DNA from: Vibrio sp. CB1-14
Lineage (GTDB): Bacteria; Pseudomonadota; Gammaproteobacteria; Enterobacterales; Vibrionaceae
Reading direction: 5' to 3'
Length of the DNA stretch: 64,000 nt
Assembly (NCBI RefSeq): GCF_040412085.2
Contig: NZ_CP115921.1
Coordinates: 1,426,001-1,490,000, forward strand
The stretch's first letter is position 1, and the number at the start of each line of letters is the position of its first letter. The notes under the pieces are model-generated. The model was not told the origin of the DNA. It did no database searches and saw only the letters and a list, made by a program, of their open reading frames with translations. Of this stretch, positions 37,187-46,507 are shown in pieces. The position numbers were made by a program, and so were the translations under genes.

Positions 37187-39199
37187 CTACTTTTGCGCTT
37201 CTTCCGCGTCAGATTTTGCTTCGACAGGTGTTTCAGCAAACACTTCAACAGGTTTAGCAACAAGGCTACGCGTTTCTTGGTTAACGTCTGACAATACCAC
37301 TTTCAGTGTGTCACCCAGGCGGTACACAACTTCTTTGTCGATAGCGACTGTGCCCGTTTCGTTATTGCTTTCGATGCGCTCTTTATTTGCAACGATAAGC
37401 GGATTTGGAATAAACACACCAGCGCCGTTTTCTAGAAGGCGAGCACGCATACCTGCACGGTTAATATCGAAGATTTCCGCAGTAAACTCGGTGCCTGCTT
37501 TTGGATCATTCTCTAGCGTACGAGCATACAACCAATCACCAACGGTACGTTCTGCAATCTTGTGATGCTTGCGGTGGATAGCCAGTTCTTCGCCCAGTTC
37601 GTCATCTGGTTTTTGTACTGGTTCATTGCCAAGGATAAGTGCTTTTAGAAGACGGTGGTTGACCATGTCGCCGTACTTACGAATAGGTGATGTCCACGTT
37701 GCGTAAACGTCTAGACCCATTGCGAAGTGAGCATCAGGCTGATTGCTGATTTCGCTGTATGCTTGGTACTTGCGAATGCGGTTATCTAGGTAGCTAGACT
37801 CAAGTGCACCTAAGTCACGACGCAGCGCCGCGAAACCTTCTAGTGTCGAGAGAGATTCTGCTGTGTAAGTTGCTTCTTCTTTATCTTGGTTTACTAGATC
37901 AACCACATCTTTAAGCTTGTCTGCTTTGAAGCCAAGGTGAGTATTAAATACCCCGTAACCAAATGCTTTGCTTAGAGCACGGCCGGCACAGATGTTGGCG
38001 GTGATCATCGACTCTTCAACCAAACGATTAGCAGTGCGGCGCATGTCAGCGTGGATAGCAACGACGTCGTTATCTTCGCTAAGCTCAAAGCGATAATCTG
38101 GATGATCTGGGAATACAACCGCGTGTGTTTCGCGCCAAGTCGCACGTGCTTGTGCAAATTCGCTTAGCTCGCGTACAACGTTAGCAATCTCGTCAGAAGG
38201 CTGCCATTTGTCACTGCTGCTAGTTTCTAGCCAATCAGACACATGGTCATAAGCAAGGCGTGCATGTGATTTAATGTTGGCTGCGAAGAAGCGAATGTCA
38301 TCGCCAATTACGCCGTCAGCGTCTACGGTGACTTGGCAGCAAATCGCAGGGCGAACTTCGTTTTCAATCAGTGAACACAGATCGTCGGCCAAATCACGTG
38401 GCAACATTGGGATGTTGCGACCCGGAAGATAGATAGTAAAGCCACGCTCGCGCGCTACTTTATCCATATTATCTTCTGGTGTGATGTAAGCCGTTGGGTC
38501 GGCGATAGCGATGGTCAGTTCAAACTGGCCGTTATCGTTTTTCTTAACGTAGAGTGCGTCGTCCATGTCTTTGGTCGACTCACCATCGATAGTGACAAAC
38601 GGCATCTCAGTGAGATCAACGCGCTCAAGTGCTTCGTCATCTTTAATGTCCCACTGTTCAAGACCTTCTGGCTCGGTATTCGGCAGATCATTTTGAGCCA
38701 GTGTTACCCACCATGGTGCGATCTTGTCGTCGGCGTCTGTGATTTTTTCTGTGATTTCTGCAAAGAAGCCGTTGTCACCTTTGAGAGGGTGTCGAATCAA
38801 TTGAGCAACAACCCAGTCACCTTCTTTTAAATCATCAGACTTAAGGCCTTTGATCGTTTTCGCCTTTAGCGTCAGCTTTTTAAGCTGTGGATGATCTGGA
38901 GTAACGTTCAGTTTGCCTTTAAATAGCTTAACGCGGCCAATAAAGCGCGTGACTGCTTGTTCAACTAGCTCTTGAGGCTCTGCCACTTCACGCTCTTTTT
39001 CCGTACGAATAATCGCAACGACTTTGTCACCGTGCATACATTTCTTCATGTATGGAGGTGGGATAAAGAAGCTGTTCTTTGCGTCGACTTCGAGGAAACC
39101 AAAGCCTTTTTCAGTCGCTTTGATAGTACCTTCTTTTTTCGGAAGGTTTTCTTGAATTTGCTGCTTAAGTTGAGCGAGTAACGGATTGTCTTGGAACAT
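37187..39199 (-). CDS. rnb: Exoribonuclease II
   Basis: 670 residues (E. coli RNase II has 644). N-terminal cold-shock-type domains ([21 protein letters not shown]) are followed by the RNB catalytic block with the acidic cluster [16 protein letters not shown], which holds the metal-binding Asp residues, and by [13 protein letters not shown]-terminal S1 domain ([18 protein letters not shown]) and an acidic tail follow. It degrades single-stranded RNA 3' to 5' and stops at stable stems. It is divergent from the deaD leader region. Confidence 0.93.
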   Translation of the reverse strand: MFQDNPLLAQLKQQIQENLPKKEGTIKATEKGFGFLEVDAKNSFFIPPPYMKKCMHGDKVVAIIRTEKEREVAEPQELVEQAVTRFIGRVKLFKGKLNVTPDHPQLKKLTLKAKTIKGLKSDDLKEGDWVVAQLIRHPLKGDNGFFAEITEKITDADDKIAPWWVTLAQNDLPNTEPEGLEQWDIKDDEALERVDLTEMPFVTIDGESTKDMDDALYVKKNDNGQFELTIAIADPTAYITPEDNMDKVARERGFTIYLPGRNIPMLPRDLADDLCSLIENEVRPAICCQVTVDADGVIGDDIRFFAANIKSHARLAYDHVSDWLETSSSDKWQPSDEIANVVRELSEFAQARATWRETHAVVFPDHPDYRFELSEDNDVVAIHADMRRTANRLVEESMITANICAGRALSKAFGYGVFNTHLGFKADKLKDVVDLVNQDKEEATYTAESLSTLEGFAALRRDLGALESSYLDNRIRKYQAYSEISNQPDAHFAMGLDVYATWTSPIRKYGDMVNHRLLKALILGNEPVQKPDDELGEELAIHRKHHKIAERTVGDWLYARTLENDPKAGTEFTAEIFDINRAGMRARLLENGAGVFIPNPLIVANKERIESNNETGTVAIDKEVVYRLGDTLKVVLSDVNQETRSLVAKPVEVFAETPVEAKSDAEEAQK

Positions 39200-39631
39200 G
39201 TGGTGTCTGTAAACCTTTGCTTAAGAGAAGCGAATATTGCGCTGGATTCTATCATTGGAAAGGAATGGCGTCACATACAAGTTGCCGTAAATCCGTGATC
39301 AAATAGAAAGGACAATAGTGAGCTGAGATGAGCTTAAACCCTGATGCGCTTAGTTTTTAGATTATAAATGTGTCAATTTGACTACGGTTTATACAGATTT
39401 TTGCCAAAGAGGAGAAAATTGTGATGTATTTCAATTTTTTCTGGCTTTTTTTGTGCTTTTAGGGAATAATCCGCCTCCTTGTTTACGTCCCTAGCGGCTT
39501 GATGCGATTTGTTACTTGTCCGCATCTGAATGGAATCAGCTCTTAATCGATTGTTTTTAGAGACAATCTGGATCAGTTTGGAATTGGTAGAGCTCGTGGG
39601 ACCTAGTTATTAATCTAAGAATGGGATCCCA
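39200..39631. other. 432-base rnb/deaD divergent region with long deaD leader
   Basis: AT-rich. It contains a Phe-rich mini-ORF (39421-39462), a hairpin GATTGT/ACAATC near 39550-39570 and the palindrome TGGGATCCCA directly before the deaD start, which may occlude the ribosome site. No complete promoter could be chosen with confidence. A long structured 5' leader is what is expected of a cold-induced helicase gene. Confidence 0.55.
39421..39462 (+). CDS. Candidate leader peptide upstream of deaD
   Basis: AAGAGGAG (39407-39414) is followed at ideal spacing by GTG ATG and 13 codons in total, encoding a very hydrophobic peptide with five Phe, one Trp and one Tyr, then TAG. GTG at 39421 has 6-base spacing and ATG at 39424 has 9. 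E. coli deaD also has a small upstream ORF (yrbN), but the sequences do not look alike. Translation of this frame could control leader folding. Only its layout is seen here. Confidence 0.45.
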   Translation: MMYFNFFWLFLCF

Positions 39632-41578
39632 ATGACAGATTCTACTATCCAGTTTAGCGATTTAGCGCTGAACGACGCAATCCTTTCTGCTCTTGAAGGA
39701 ATGGGTTTTGTTTCTCCAACGCCTATCCAAGCTGCAGCTATTCCTCACCTTCTAGAAGGTAAAGACGCGCTAGGTAAAGCACAAACCGGTACTGGTAAAA
39801 CAGCGGCTTTCTCTCTTCCTCTACTCAACAAGCTAGACCTTGGTCAACGCAAGCCACAGGCTATCGTTCTTGCGCCAACTCGCGAACTTGCGATTCAGGT
39901 TGCTGCCGAAGTTAAGAACCTTGGTAAAAACGTTGCTGGTCTTAAAGTTCTAGAGATCTACGGTGGTGCATCTATCGTTGATCAAATGCGTGCACTTAAA
40001 TCTGGTGCTCACATTGTTGTTGGTACTCCAGGTCGTGTTCAAGACCTTATCAACCGTGACCGTCTACACCTAGACGAAGTACACACGTTTGTTCTTGATG
40101 AAGCAGATGAAATGCTAAACATGGGCTTTGTTGATGACGTAACAGAGATCATGGAGCACGCTCCATCAACTGCACAACGCGTACTATTCTCTGCAACTAT
40201 GCCTCCAATGCTTAAGAAGATCGTTGATCGTTTCTTGCGTGAGCCAGAGTACATCGACGTTGCTGGTAAAAACCACACTGTTGACAAAGTAGAGCAGCAA
40301 TTCTGGGTTGTTAAAGGCGTAGAAAAAGACGAAGCAATGTCTCGTCTTCTAGAAACAGAAGAAACTGACGCGTCAATCGTATTCGTACGTACTCGCCAAG
40401 ACACTGAGCGTCTTGCAGACTGGTTATCAGCGCGCGGCTTCAAAGCAGCAGCACTGCATGGTGACATTCCTCAGTCTCAACGTGAGCGCACTGTTGATCA
40501 CATCAAACAAGGTGTTATTGACATCCTAGTTGCAACTGATGTTGTTGCACGTGGCCTAGACGTTCCACGTATTACACACGTATTCAACTACGACATCCCA
40601 TTCGATGTTGAGTCTTACATCCACCGTATCGGCCGTACTGGTCGTGCTGGACGTAAAGGTAAAGCGATCCTTCTAGTTCGCACAAACCAAATCCGTATGC
40701 TTCGCACTATCGAGCGCGTAACTAAGTCTTCAATGGAAGAAATCCAACTTCCTCTACGTGACAAAGTTGCAGAAGCTCGTCTAGTTAAGCTGGGTGAAGA
40801 ACTTGCTCAAGAAGCTGAGCACAAGTCACTTGATAAGTTTGCTGAGCTTGTTGAGAAGCTGCAAGAAACTCTAGAGATTGACGCGGCTACACTAGCGGCA
40901 ATTCTTCTTAAGCGCCAGCAGGGTAAACGTCCATTGTTCTACATTGGTGAAGACCCAATGATCGCTGCTATCGAGCGTGACAAGCAGCGTCGCAAAGAGC
41001 GTCGTGACAATCGTGATCGCGACGGTGGTCGTGATGGTGGCCGTAATTTCAACACTCAAGATTGGGATACGTACCAACTTCAAGTGGGTCGCGAGCAAGG
41101 CGTTCAAGTTAAAGACATCGTTGGTGCACTAGCAAACGAACTAGGCCTAACTAAAGGTTCTATCGGTGCTATCAAGCTAGATCGTGAATCAACTTACGTT
41201 CAGCTTCCAAAAGCAATGACTTCAGATGTTGCTGGTAAGCTACAGAAACTACGTATCCGTCAAAAAGAAGCGGGTGCAGTAGTGGTTGATTTTAACGACT
41301 TCCGTGAGCCTCGTGGTCGTCGTGATGGCGGTGGCCGTCGTGATGGTAACCGAGATGGTAACCGAGATGGTAACCGTGGCGGTTACCGTGGCAACCGTGA
41401 AGGTGGTGGTAACCGTGAAGGCGGTGGCTACCGTGGTAACCGTGAAGGCAATCGTGAAGGTGGCCGTGGTCGTGGTGACGGTGAGCGTCGTTTTGACCGC
41501 AACCGTGGTGGTGACCACCGTGGCAGCCATCGTGGAGAGCGTTCATTCTCACGCGGTAACCGTCGTGACGAAGCTTAA
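39632..41578 (+). CDS. deaD: DEAD-box RNA helicase DeaD/CsdA
   Basis: 648 residues. Full helicase core: SPTPIQ, AQTGTGKT, PTRELAIQ, LDEADEMLNMGF, FSATMPP, VFVRTRQDT, ATDVVARGLD and HRIGRTGRAGR. Next come a dimerisation helix, a DbpA-type RNA-binding domain (about 480-555, YQLQVGREQGVQVKDIVGAL) and an RGG/RDGN-rich tail. The tail includes three tandem 12-base units (41342-41377) encoding repeated Asp-Gly-Asn-Arg. CsdA acts in 50S assembly and cold-adapted mRNA unwinding. Codon use is strongly biased to optimal codons, indicating high expression. Confidence 0.93.
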   Translation: MTDSTIQFSDLALNDAILSALEGMGFVSPTPIQAAAIPHLLEGKDALGKAQTGTGKTAAFSLPLLNKLDLGQRKPQAIVLAPTRELAIQVAAEVKNLGKNVAGLKVLEIYGGASIVDQMRALKSGAHIVVGTPGRVQDLINRDRLHLDEVHTFVLDEADEMLNMGFVDDVTEIMEHAPSTAQRVLFSATMPPMLKKIVDRFLREPEYIDVAGKNHTVDKVEQQFWVVKGVEKDEAMSRLLETEETDASIVFVRTRQDTERLADWLSARGFKAAALHGDIPQSQRERTVDHIKQGVIDILVATDVVARGLDVPRITHVFNYDIPFDVESYIHRIGRTGRAGRKGKAILLVRTNQIRMLRTIERVTKSSMEEIQLPLRDKVAEARLVKLGEELAQEAEHKSLDKFAELVEKLQETLEIDAATLAAILLKRQQGKRPLFYIGEDPMIAAIERDKQRRKERRDNRDRDGGRDGGRNFNTQDWDTYQLQVGREQGVQVKDIVGALANELGLTKGSIGAIKLDRESTYVQLPKAMTSDVAGKLQKLRIRQKEAGAVVVDFNDFREPRGRRDGGGRRDGNRDGNRDGNRGGYRGNREGGGNREGGGYRGNREGNREGGRGRGDGERRFDRNRGGDHRGSHRGERSFSRGNRRDEA

Positions 41579-41605
41579 TTAAATTTGAGTATTCAAAAAT
41601 ATTTG

Positions 41606-41632
41606 AAAGCCGAGCGTAAGCTCGGCTTTTTT
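41606..41632 (+). terminator. Terminator of deaD
   Basis: AAAGCCGAGC / GCTCGGCTTT with a 4-base loop and a T6 run. Confidence 0.93.
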
Positions 41633-41718
41633 GTATGATGAATATGCAACGTGTCCGCAAAGCGACTACAATCAAGGGGTGTAGGTGATTAAATTCAACT
41701 CATGAATTAAATCCTAGT

Positions 41719-41732
41719 TTGATCATCATCAA
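41719..41732. promoter_or_regulatory. FNR-type box upstream of ackA
   Basis: TTGATCATCATCAA matches the FNR consensus TTGAT-N4-ATCAA exactly. It lies 126 bases before ackA, a gene expected to rise in anaerobiosis. Confidence 0.6.
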
Positions 41733-41741
41733 TAAATATCA

Positions 41742-41804
41742 TTTTGATACAATCAAAACCTTAAAAGAAAGTTGAATGATTCAAAAAATATTGAATAATA
41801 TCAA
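41742..41804. promoter_or_regulatory. Further TTGA/TCAA inverted repeats upstream of ackA
   Basis: TTTTGAT-ACA-ATCAAAA (41742-41758), TTGAATGATTCAA (41772-41784) and TTGAATAATATCAA (41791-41804, one mismatch to the FNR box). Three more dyads in about 60 bases suggest cooperative or competing regulators. Confidence 0.4.
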
Positions 41805-41857
41805 TCAATGCTAGGAAGTCATCTTCCATCCATGCTCAATAACAGGATAACCCCCCA

Positions 41858-43051
41858 ATGTCGAATTCGTTTGTTCTTGTCATCAACTCTGGCAGCTCGT
41901 CACTAAAGTTTGCAGTGATTGATTCCCAAACTGGTGAAGCTGTACTGTCTGGTCTCGGTGAGTGTTTCGGTCTTCCAGAGTCTCGTATGAGCTGGAAATT
42001 CAACGGTGAAAAAACTGAAATCGCAATCGAGGGCGATGACAGCCACCACAAAATTGCTATCGGTAAACTGGTAGGTCTTACTGATGAACTGGGTCTGCAA
42101 GAGGGCATTGTAGCAGTCGGTCACCGTATTGTTCACGGTGGTGAGAAGTTCACACAAACTGTACGCATCAACGAAGAAGTAACCGCTGAAATTGAAAAGC
42201 TGGCCGATCTTGCGCCACTTCATAACCCAGCGGGTGCAATTGGCATTCGCGCTGCGATGGAAGCGTTCCCGTCACTGCCACAATTCGCAGTATTCGACAC
42301 TGCATTCCACCAGTCAATGCCGAAACGTGCCTACACGGGCGCTATTGCTAACGAGTTATATACTGACTACGGTATCCGCCGTTACGGCTTCCACGGTACA
42401 AGTCACTATTTCGTAAGCCGTGAAGCAGCAAGAATGATCAATAAGCCTGTAGAGCAATCTAGCTTTATCTCTGTACACCTTGGCAATGGTGCATCTGTAT
42501 GTGCAATTAACAATGGTGAGTCTGTAGATACGTCAATGGGCTTTACTCCGCTTTCTGGCCTTATGATGGGCACCCGTTGTGGTGACTTAGATCCAGGCAT
42601 CATTGAGTACCTTCTTAAGAAAGGTTGGTCACAAGACAAAGTCTTTAACGCGCTTAACAAGGAGTCTGGCTTCCTAGGTGTGTCTGGTCTTACGAGCGAT
42701 GCTCGTGGCATTCTAGAAGCCATGGAGCAAGGTCACGAAGGCGCTGCGCTCGCATTCCAAGTGTTTACTTACCGCGTATCTAAGTACATTGCATCATACC
42801 TAGCAGCTCTAGATTCATTCGATGGCATCATCTTTACGGGTGGTATCGGTGAGAACTCGATGCTAATTCGCCGCGAGATCTTAAACAACCTGAAACTTCT
42901 AGGTTTTAAAGAAGATGTGAAAGGCAACGAAGACGCTCGCTTTGGTAATGCTGGTGTTATCGCTAAGTCTGAAATGCTAAATGCAGTAGCGATGGTTATC
43001 CCAACTAACGAAGAGTTTGTGATTGCTCAGCAGTCGGTTGAATTGCTGTAA
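41858..43051 (+). CDS. ackA: Acetate kinase
   Basis: 397 residues, the family length. Signature 1 VLVINSGSSSLKF and signature 2 YGIRRYGFHGTSH are present, with HLGNGASVCAI and FTGGIGEN forming the nucleotide site. It interconverts acetyl phosphate/ADP and acetate/ATP. No pta gene follows, unlike the usual ackA-pta pair, so this is a solitary, possibly second, copy. Strong codon bias and upstream FNR-like boxes point to high, oxygen-controlled expression. Confidence 0.94.
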   Translation: MSNSFVLVINSGSSSLKFAVIDSQTGEAVLSGLGECFGLPESRMSWKFNGEKTEIAIEGDDSHHKIAIGKLVGLTDELGLQEGIVAVGHRIVHGGEKFTQTVRINEEVTAEIEKLADLAPLHNPAGAIGIRAAMEAFPSLPQFAVFDTAFHQSMPKRAYTGAIANELYTDYGIRRYGFHGTSHYFVSREAARMINKPVEQSSFISVHLGNGASVCAINNGESVDTSMGFTPLSGLMMGTRCGDLDPGIIEYLLKKGWSQDKVFNALNKESGFLGVSGLTSDARGILEAMEQGHEGAALAFQVFTYRVSKYIASYLAALDSFDGIIFTGGIGENSMLIRREILNNLKLLGFKEDVKGNEDARFGNAGVIAKSEMLNAVAMVIPTNEEFVIAQQSVELL

Positions 43052-43073
43052 AAGACATTAAACGATGAAATTG

Positions 43074-43099
43074 AAAGCGAGCTTAGTGCTCGCTTTTTT
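43074..43099 (+). terminator. Terminator of ackA
   Basis: AAAGCGAGC / GCTCGCTTT with a 5-base loop and a T6 run. Confidence 0.9.
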
Positions 43100-43158
43100 G
43101 TTTATGATTAGATCGGTTTGATGTAGGGCAAAGTAGACCATAGAGACGATAGAAGCGG

Positions 43159-44001
43159 CTAAGAACCTTGCTGAACGATATCTCGTGCGGCTTGCAATCC
43201 CATTTGATACCCAGCTTCAAGTTTTTCTTTGTTTGTCGTGAGCCTTCTTACAGAGAAGCTCTCGTTAGGCGTAATTACATTAATGGTGCAACCCTTTGGA
43301 GGATTATTAATAAATGCCATCGTTTGGTTGTATTGTTCAGCACGATTAATCATTGTCTCCGCGAGCTGTGGTGTGTTTCTCATAAGCTGGCGCAGTACCC
43401 AAGGTGCATTTGGGGGACGCTTCATATAGCCTTGCTTTTGAGACAGGATCACTGTGATCTCTCTCGCGCCTTTTTTGTATGCCTCTACAACTGGGATAGA
43501 GTCAGCTACTCCGCCATCAATCATTTTTCGGCCTTCGAAACTGATAGGGGTTCGGTAAGCAACAGGCAGTGAACACGATGCTTTGAGTATGCTTTCCAAA
43601 TTACTCTCAGTGCCTAATGTATAAACGGGAGAGCCCGTTGTGATATCTGTGGTCACGATATGGAAAGGGGTCGACTGTTGTTTAAAAGCTTGCATGTCAT
43701 AGGGGTAGTGCAACGCAATATGATCCCATAACCAGTCGAGATCTAGCCAATGGCCACCTCTGGCAAATTTACCGAAGTTGATAAACTCAGGCCGACAAGA
43801 GTAGTCGGAAATGATGGTATAGGTTCGCCCACGCTGATTAGAGAGCCAAGAAGCGATATTGGTCGCGCCCGCCGACACTCCAATGCAAAAATCAAATGGG
43901 TTATAGTTGTGGTCGATAAAACCGTCCAAAACCCCGGCAGCAAATATGCCTCGCATTGCGCCGCCTTCAACCACCAAAGCGTGCTTTGTTTTGAGTGTCA
44001 T
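43159..44001 (-). CDS. Patatin-like phospholipase, YjjU type
   Basis: 280 residues. An anion hole GGAMRG (about 13-18), nucleophile in GVSAG (Ser about 43) and catalytic Asp in DGGVAD (about 163) form the Ser-Asp dyad of bacterial patatins. The pattern VVEGGAMRGIFAAGVLDGF and the YKKGAREITVILSQK block match E. coli YjjU. It is cytosolic, without a signal, and probably an acyl-ester hydrolase acting on lipids. It is a single gene, divergent from the cysteine-synthase-like gene. Confidence 0.87.
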   Translation of the reverse strand: MTLKTKHALVVEGGAMRGIFAAGVLDGFIDHNYNPFDFCIGVSAGATNIASWLSNQRGRTYTIISDYSCRPEFINFGKFARGGHWLDLDWLWDHIALHYPYDMQAFKQQSTPFHIVTTDITTGSPVYTLGTESNLESILKASCSLPVAYRTPISFEGRKMIDGGVADSIPVVEAYKKGAREITVILSQKQGYMKRPPNAPWVLRQLMRNTPQLAETMINRAEQYNQTMAFINNPPKGCTINVITPNESFSVRRLTTNKEKLEAGYQMGLQAARDIVQQGS

Positions 44002-44307
44002 CTATATTTGTTTCCCTTACTATTTTTCTGATCCCTGGTTGCCCCTTTTACCCCAACAAGTTGGTTATTGAGAAGCTAAACTGTCGCCGAGTTTGTGGTC
44101 ATTTGTGTCGATACCCTGATGTAACATATCAAAAAATGGGTGATTTGCTCTATTAAAAATTAGCTTCTTTGGAGGTGATAAGCACGATAACCTGTCGTTA
44201 TTCCACAGCTGACTCCTAGCCTTGACTCCACACAAGGCACGGCTAAGCTTATGATGTTCAAGTAACAAATCGATTGATTAGTGAATCTGATAACACATGG
44301 AGCGGTT

Positions 44308-45357
44308 ATGTCATTTGCCCCTATCGCAAACAATGTTAGTGAACTCATCGGTCATACCGATCTAGTTCGAATCAATAGTCTTTCCGAAATATCCGGCAGT
44401 GACATTCTTCTTAAATGTGAACATCAAAACCCTGGAGGCTCGATAAAAGATAGGGCGGCGCTGCAACTTGTGAAAGATGCGATTGATAGCGGCGAACTCA
44501 AACCAGGCATGACCATAGTCGAGGGTACAGCAGGTAATACCGGTATTGGGTTGGCATTGGTGGCCAAGTCGATGGGGTACAAAATGTTGGTGGTTATGCC
44601 AAAAGGGCAAGCGCAAGAAAAAGAGCGTATGGTTGCTCTGCATGGTGCAGAACTGTTGTTAGTCGACCCTTGTCCTTTTTCAAACCCAGAGCACTTTTAC
44701 CATACCGCCAAGCGCATTGGTGCTGAACGTGAAGACTATTGGTGGGCAAATCAGTTTGAAAACTTAAGCAACTACCGAGCTCATTATCTGCATACCGGCC
44801 CAGAAATCTGGCAGCATACTGAGGGTAAGATTGACGCTCTTGTTACCGTTGCTGGAACGGGGGGAACCATTGCTGGAAACTCTCATTATCTATCCCAGCA
44901 AAAGCCAAGCTGCAAAACCTGGTTAGTCGATCCTGACGGTTCGGGTATTTACTCTTTTCTGAAGTCTGGACAGCATCAGTCAAATGGCAGCTCCTTTACT
45001 GAAGGCATTGGTATCATGCGGGAAGTGGAGAACTTTAGGCAGGCTAAAATCAATCACGCTATCACACTGCCGGACCAGGACTTAGTGACAATATCGCGCT
45101 TAGTCTCGGATCATGACGGTATTCTCTTGGGAAGCAGCTCAGCACTGAATGTAGCCGGGGCTCTCTATGCAGCAGCAAGAATGGGTAAAGGAAAGACGAT
45201 CGTTACTTTCAGTTGCGATCTTGCTGAGCGCTCATACTCCAAGTTATACAATGAAGAGTTTTTGCAGGCTAAGGAAATCGAACTCAACAAAGAGACTCTG
45301 GCTGATATATGGTCTCGCTACCAAATGGAAGATGGTAGCATGGTGGTTAACGTTTAA
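44308..45357 (+). CDS. PLP-dependent cysteine synthase family enzyme
   Basis: 349 residues. The PLP lysine is in NPGGSIKDRAA. GTAGNTGIGLALVAKSMGYK binds the cofactor phosphate, and TVAGTGGTIAG is the second phosphate loop. The central 'GSSSALNVAGA' replaces the usual GxSxG near the substrate site. It belongs to the cysteine synthase/cystathionine beta-synthase fold. Several features (the long insert around NQFENLSNYRAHY, EGIGIMREVENF) mark the 'Cys1A-like' group rather than CysK or CysM, so the natural substrate is uncertain. GGAG before the ATG at 44308 decides the start over 44281. Confidence 0.85.
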   Translation: MSFAPIANNVSELIGHTDLVRINSLSEISGSDILLKCEHQNPGGSIKDRAALQLVKDAIDSGELKPGMTIVEGTAGNTGIGLALVAKSMGYKMLVVMPKGQAQEKERMVALHGAELLLVDPCPFSNPEHFYHTAKRIGAEREDYWWANQFENLSNYRAHYLHTGPEIWQHTEGKIDALVTVAGTGGTIAGNSHYLSQQKPSCKTWLVDPDGSGIYSFLKSGQHQSNGSSFTEGIGIMREVENFRQAKINHAITLPDQDLVTISRLVSDHDGILLGSSSALNVAGALYAAARMGKGKTIVTFSCDLAERSYSKLYNEEFLQAKEIELNKETLADIWSRYQMEDGSMVVNV

Positions 45358-45579
45358 CGCTTAGAAACGTGTCGCAACTCATAACCGGCATTTCATGCCG
45401 GTTAAGCGGTTACTTTGCCTGTTAAGTACAGTGCACGTAGCACTCTGATAAGCTCAAGATGCGTCTCATACTGCTCTAATTGGCGAAGCCGTTCATAAAT
45501 AAACTCTACTGATAATTAAGAATCATTAGAAGCAACGACAAACTTGAGTTTTGGTTGAAAAACACTGTGAGCCACCTAT

Positions 45580-45615
45580 CTTGAGATTATGGAAAAGCTT
45601 GAGATTATGGAAAAG
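45580..45615. repeat. Perfect tandem repeat, 2 x 18 bases
   Basis: The unit CTTGAGATTATGGAAAAG occurs twice without a gap (45580-45597, 45598-45615). Intergenic. Confidence 0.9.
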
Positions 45616-45695
45616 CTACTTTTAACTTCATAGGGCGCGTTAAATACACTATCCATTTTCTTGACTCACTTGTTATTCGCATTAGTCAAGAATCT

Positions 45696-45723
45696 ACCCG
45701 AAGCAGTTTGATTCGGGTTTTTT
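45696..45723 (+). terminator. Isolated terminator
   Basis: ACCCGAA / TTCGGGT with a 9-base loop and a run of T7 (45718-45724). It is not preceded by an annotated gene within 330 bases. Confidence 0.65.
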
Positions 45724-45877
45724 ATATTCCTGACTATTAGCTTCACATTGATTTAGTGAACAAAGTCGATCTCTGTAGCAAATTTGAACAAGTTTTTTCT
45801 GTAATCATTTCCTCAACTTGTAATTGAGAGAGCAATCACAGCAAGCCTCGGCTGTCCATATTATTGTTTTTACAAAA

Positions 45878-45893
45878 TAGAGCAATTGCTCTA
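45878..45893. promoter_or_regulatory. Candidate operator of the hupE-hyp operon
   Basis: TAGAGCAATTGCTCTA is a perfect 16-base palindrome 29 bases before hupE. A half-site AGAGCAAT recurs at 45829-45836. The binding protein is unknown. Confidence 0.55.
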
Positions 45894-45922
45894 ATTAAAT
45901 TTTATTATGGAAGGAAACAGCA

Positions 45923-46495
45923 ATGAAAAAGGCAATGAAGTTACTTAGCGGGGCAGTGATCCTGGTGTCGCCAATAGCACACGCTCACGGCATTCATGAC
46001 GGGCTATCAGTCTCGCTATTGAGTGGTTTTTTCCACCCTTTCCTTGGGCTGGATCATCTATTGATCTTGCTTGCTATGGGCGTTGCTAGCCAAATGTCTT
46101 GTTTTGATAAGTTAAAAGGCGGGTCTTTTATTATTGCAGCTCTTTGCATGATGGGTGCTGGCTTCGTATTTGGACTATGGTGGGAGGCCAGCAGTCTGAT
46201 GGAAACCTTGATATTAAGCTCCGTTTTCGTCGCAGGGTTTGCTGTCTGGATGCTTAACTCGGGCTCTTGGCTGGCGAAAGCACTAGTGACTGCGTCATTG
46301 TTCGCGGTATCGATTCATGGTTGGGCACACGGCGTTGAAGTGGGTCATGCGTCTCTAGCTACATTTGCCATTGGGATGTTGATGGGATCGGCTGTCATCA
46401 TGGGACTAGGTAGTCAATTGGTGAAGTTGGTGTCGTCACAAAAATTGGCAGCGGTCATAGTGAGTTGTGGTGTATTGTTCGGCGTTATTGGCTAG
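45923..46495 (+). CDS. hupE: HupE/UreJ-type nickel permease
   Basis: 190 residues. A signal-like N-terminus ends AHAHG, then six transmembrane segments. The family motif GFFHPFLGLDHLLILLAMGV (HP..GxDHxL) supplies metal-binding His/Asp, and GWAHGVEVGH is the second conserved His-rich stretch. HupE proteins bring Ni2+ (UreJ also) into the cell for hydrogenase or urease maturation. It is the first gene of a four- or five-gene operon with hypB 9-12 bases downstream. Well-placed AAGGAA precedes the ATG. Confidence 0.88.
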   Translation: MKKAMKLLSGAVILVSPIAHAHGIHDGLSVSLLSGFFHPFLGLDHLLILLAMGVASQMSCFDKLKGGSFIIAALCMMGAGFVFGLWWEASSLMETLILSSVFVAGFAVWMLNSGSWLAKALVTASLFAVSIHGWAHGVEVGHASLATFAIGMLMGSAVIMGLGSQLVKLVSSQKLAAVIVSCGVLFGVIG

Positions 46496-46507
46496 AGGGG
46501 AAGGGTG

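Larger units (their letters stand above)
45358..45922. other. 565-base region upstream of the hupE-hyp operon
   Basis: No gene was recognised. It holds an inverted repeat AACCGGCA/TGCCGGTT (45383-45403) after the cysteine-synthase-like gene, a perfect 18-base tandem duplication (45580-45615), an isolated terminator (45696-45723) and a 16-base palindrome near hupE. The terminator without an adjacent gene suggests an unannotated short transcript. Confidence 0.55.

Noticed and set aside
41342..41377. 12-base direct repeats as possible CRISPR or VNTR locus
   Set aside because: They are in-frame codons of the DeaD RGG tail, with no spacers.
41286..41582. Val/Thr-rich frames within the deaD 3' end
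   Set aside because: They are frame shadows of the low-complexity RGG-coding region.
45748..45764. FNR-like sequence TTGATTTAGTGAACAA upstream of hupE
   Set aside because: Only the left half matches TTGAT; the right half differs from ATCAA at several bases.
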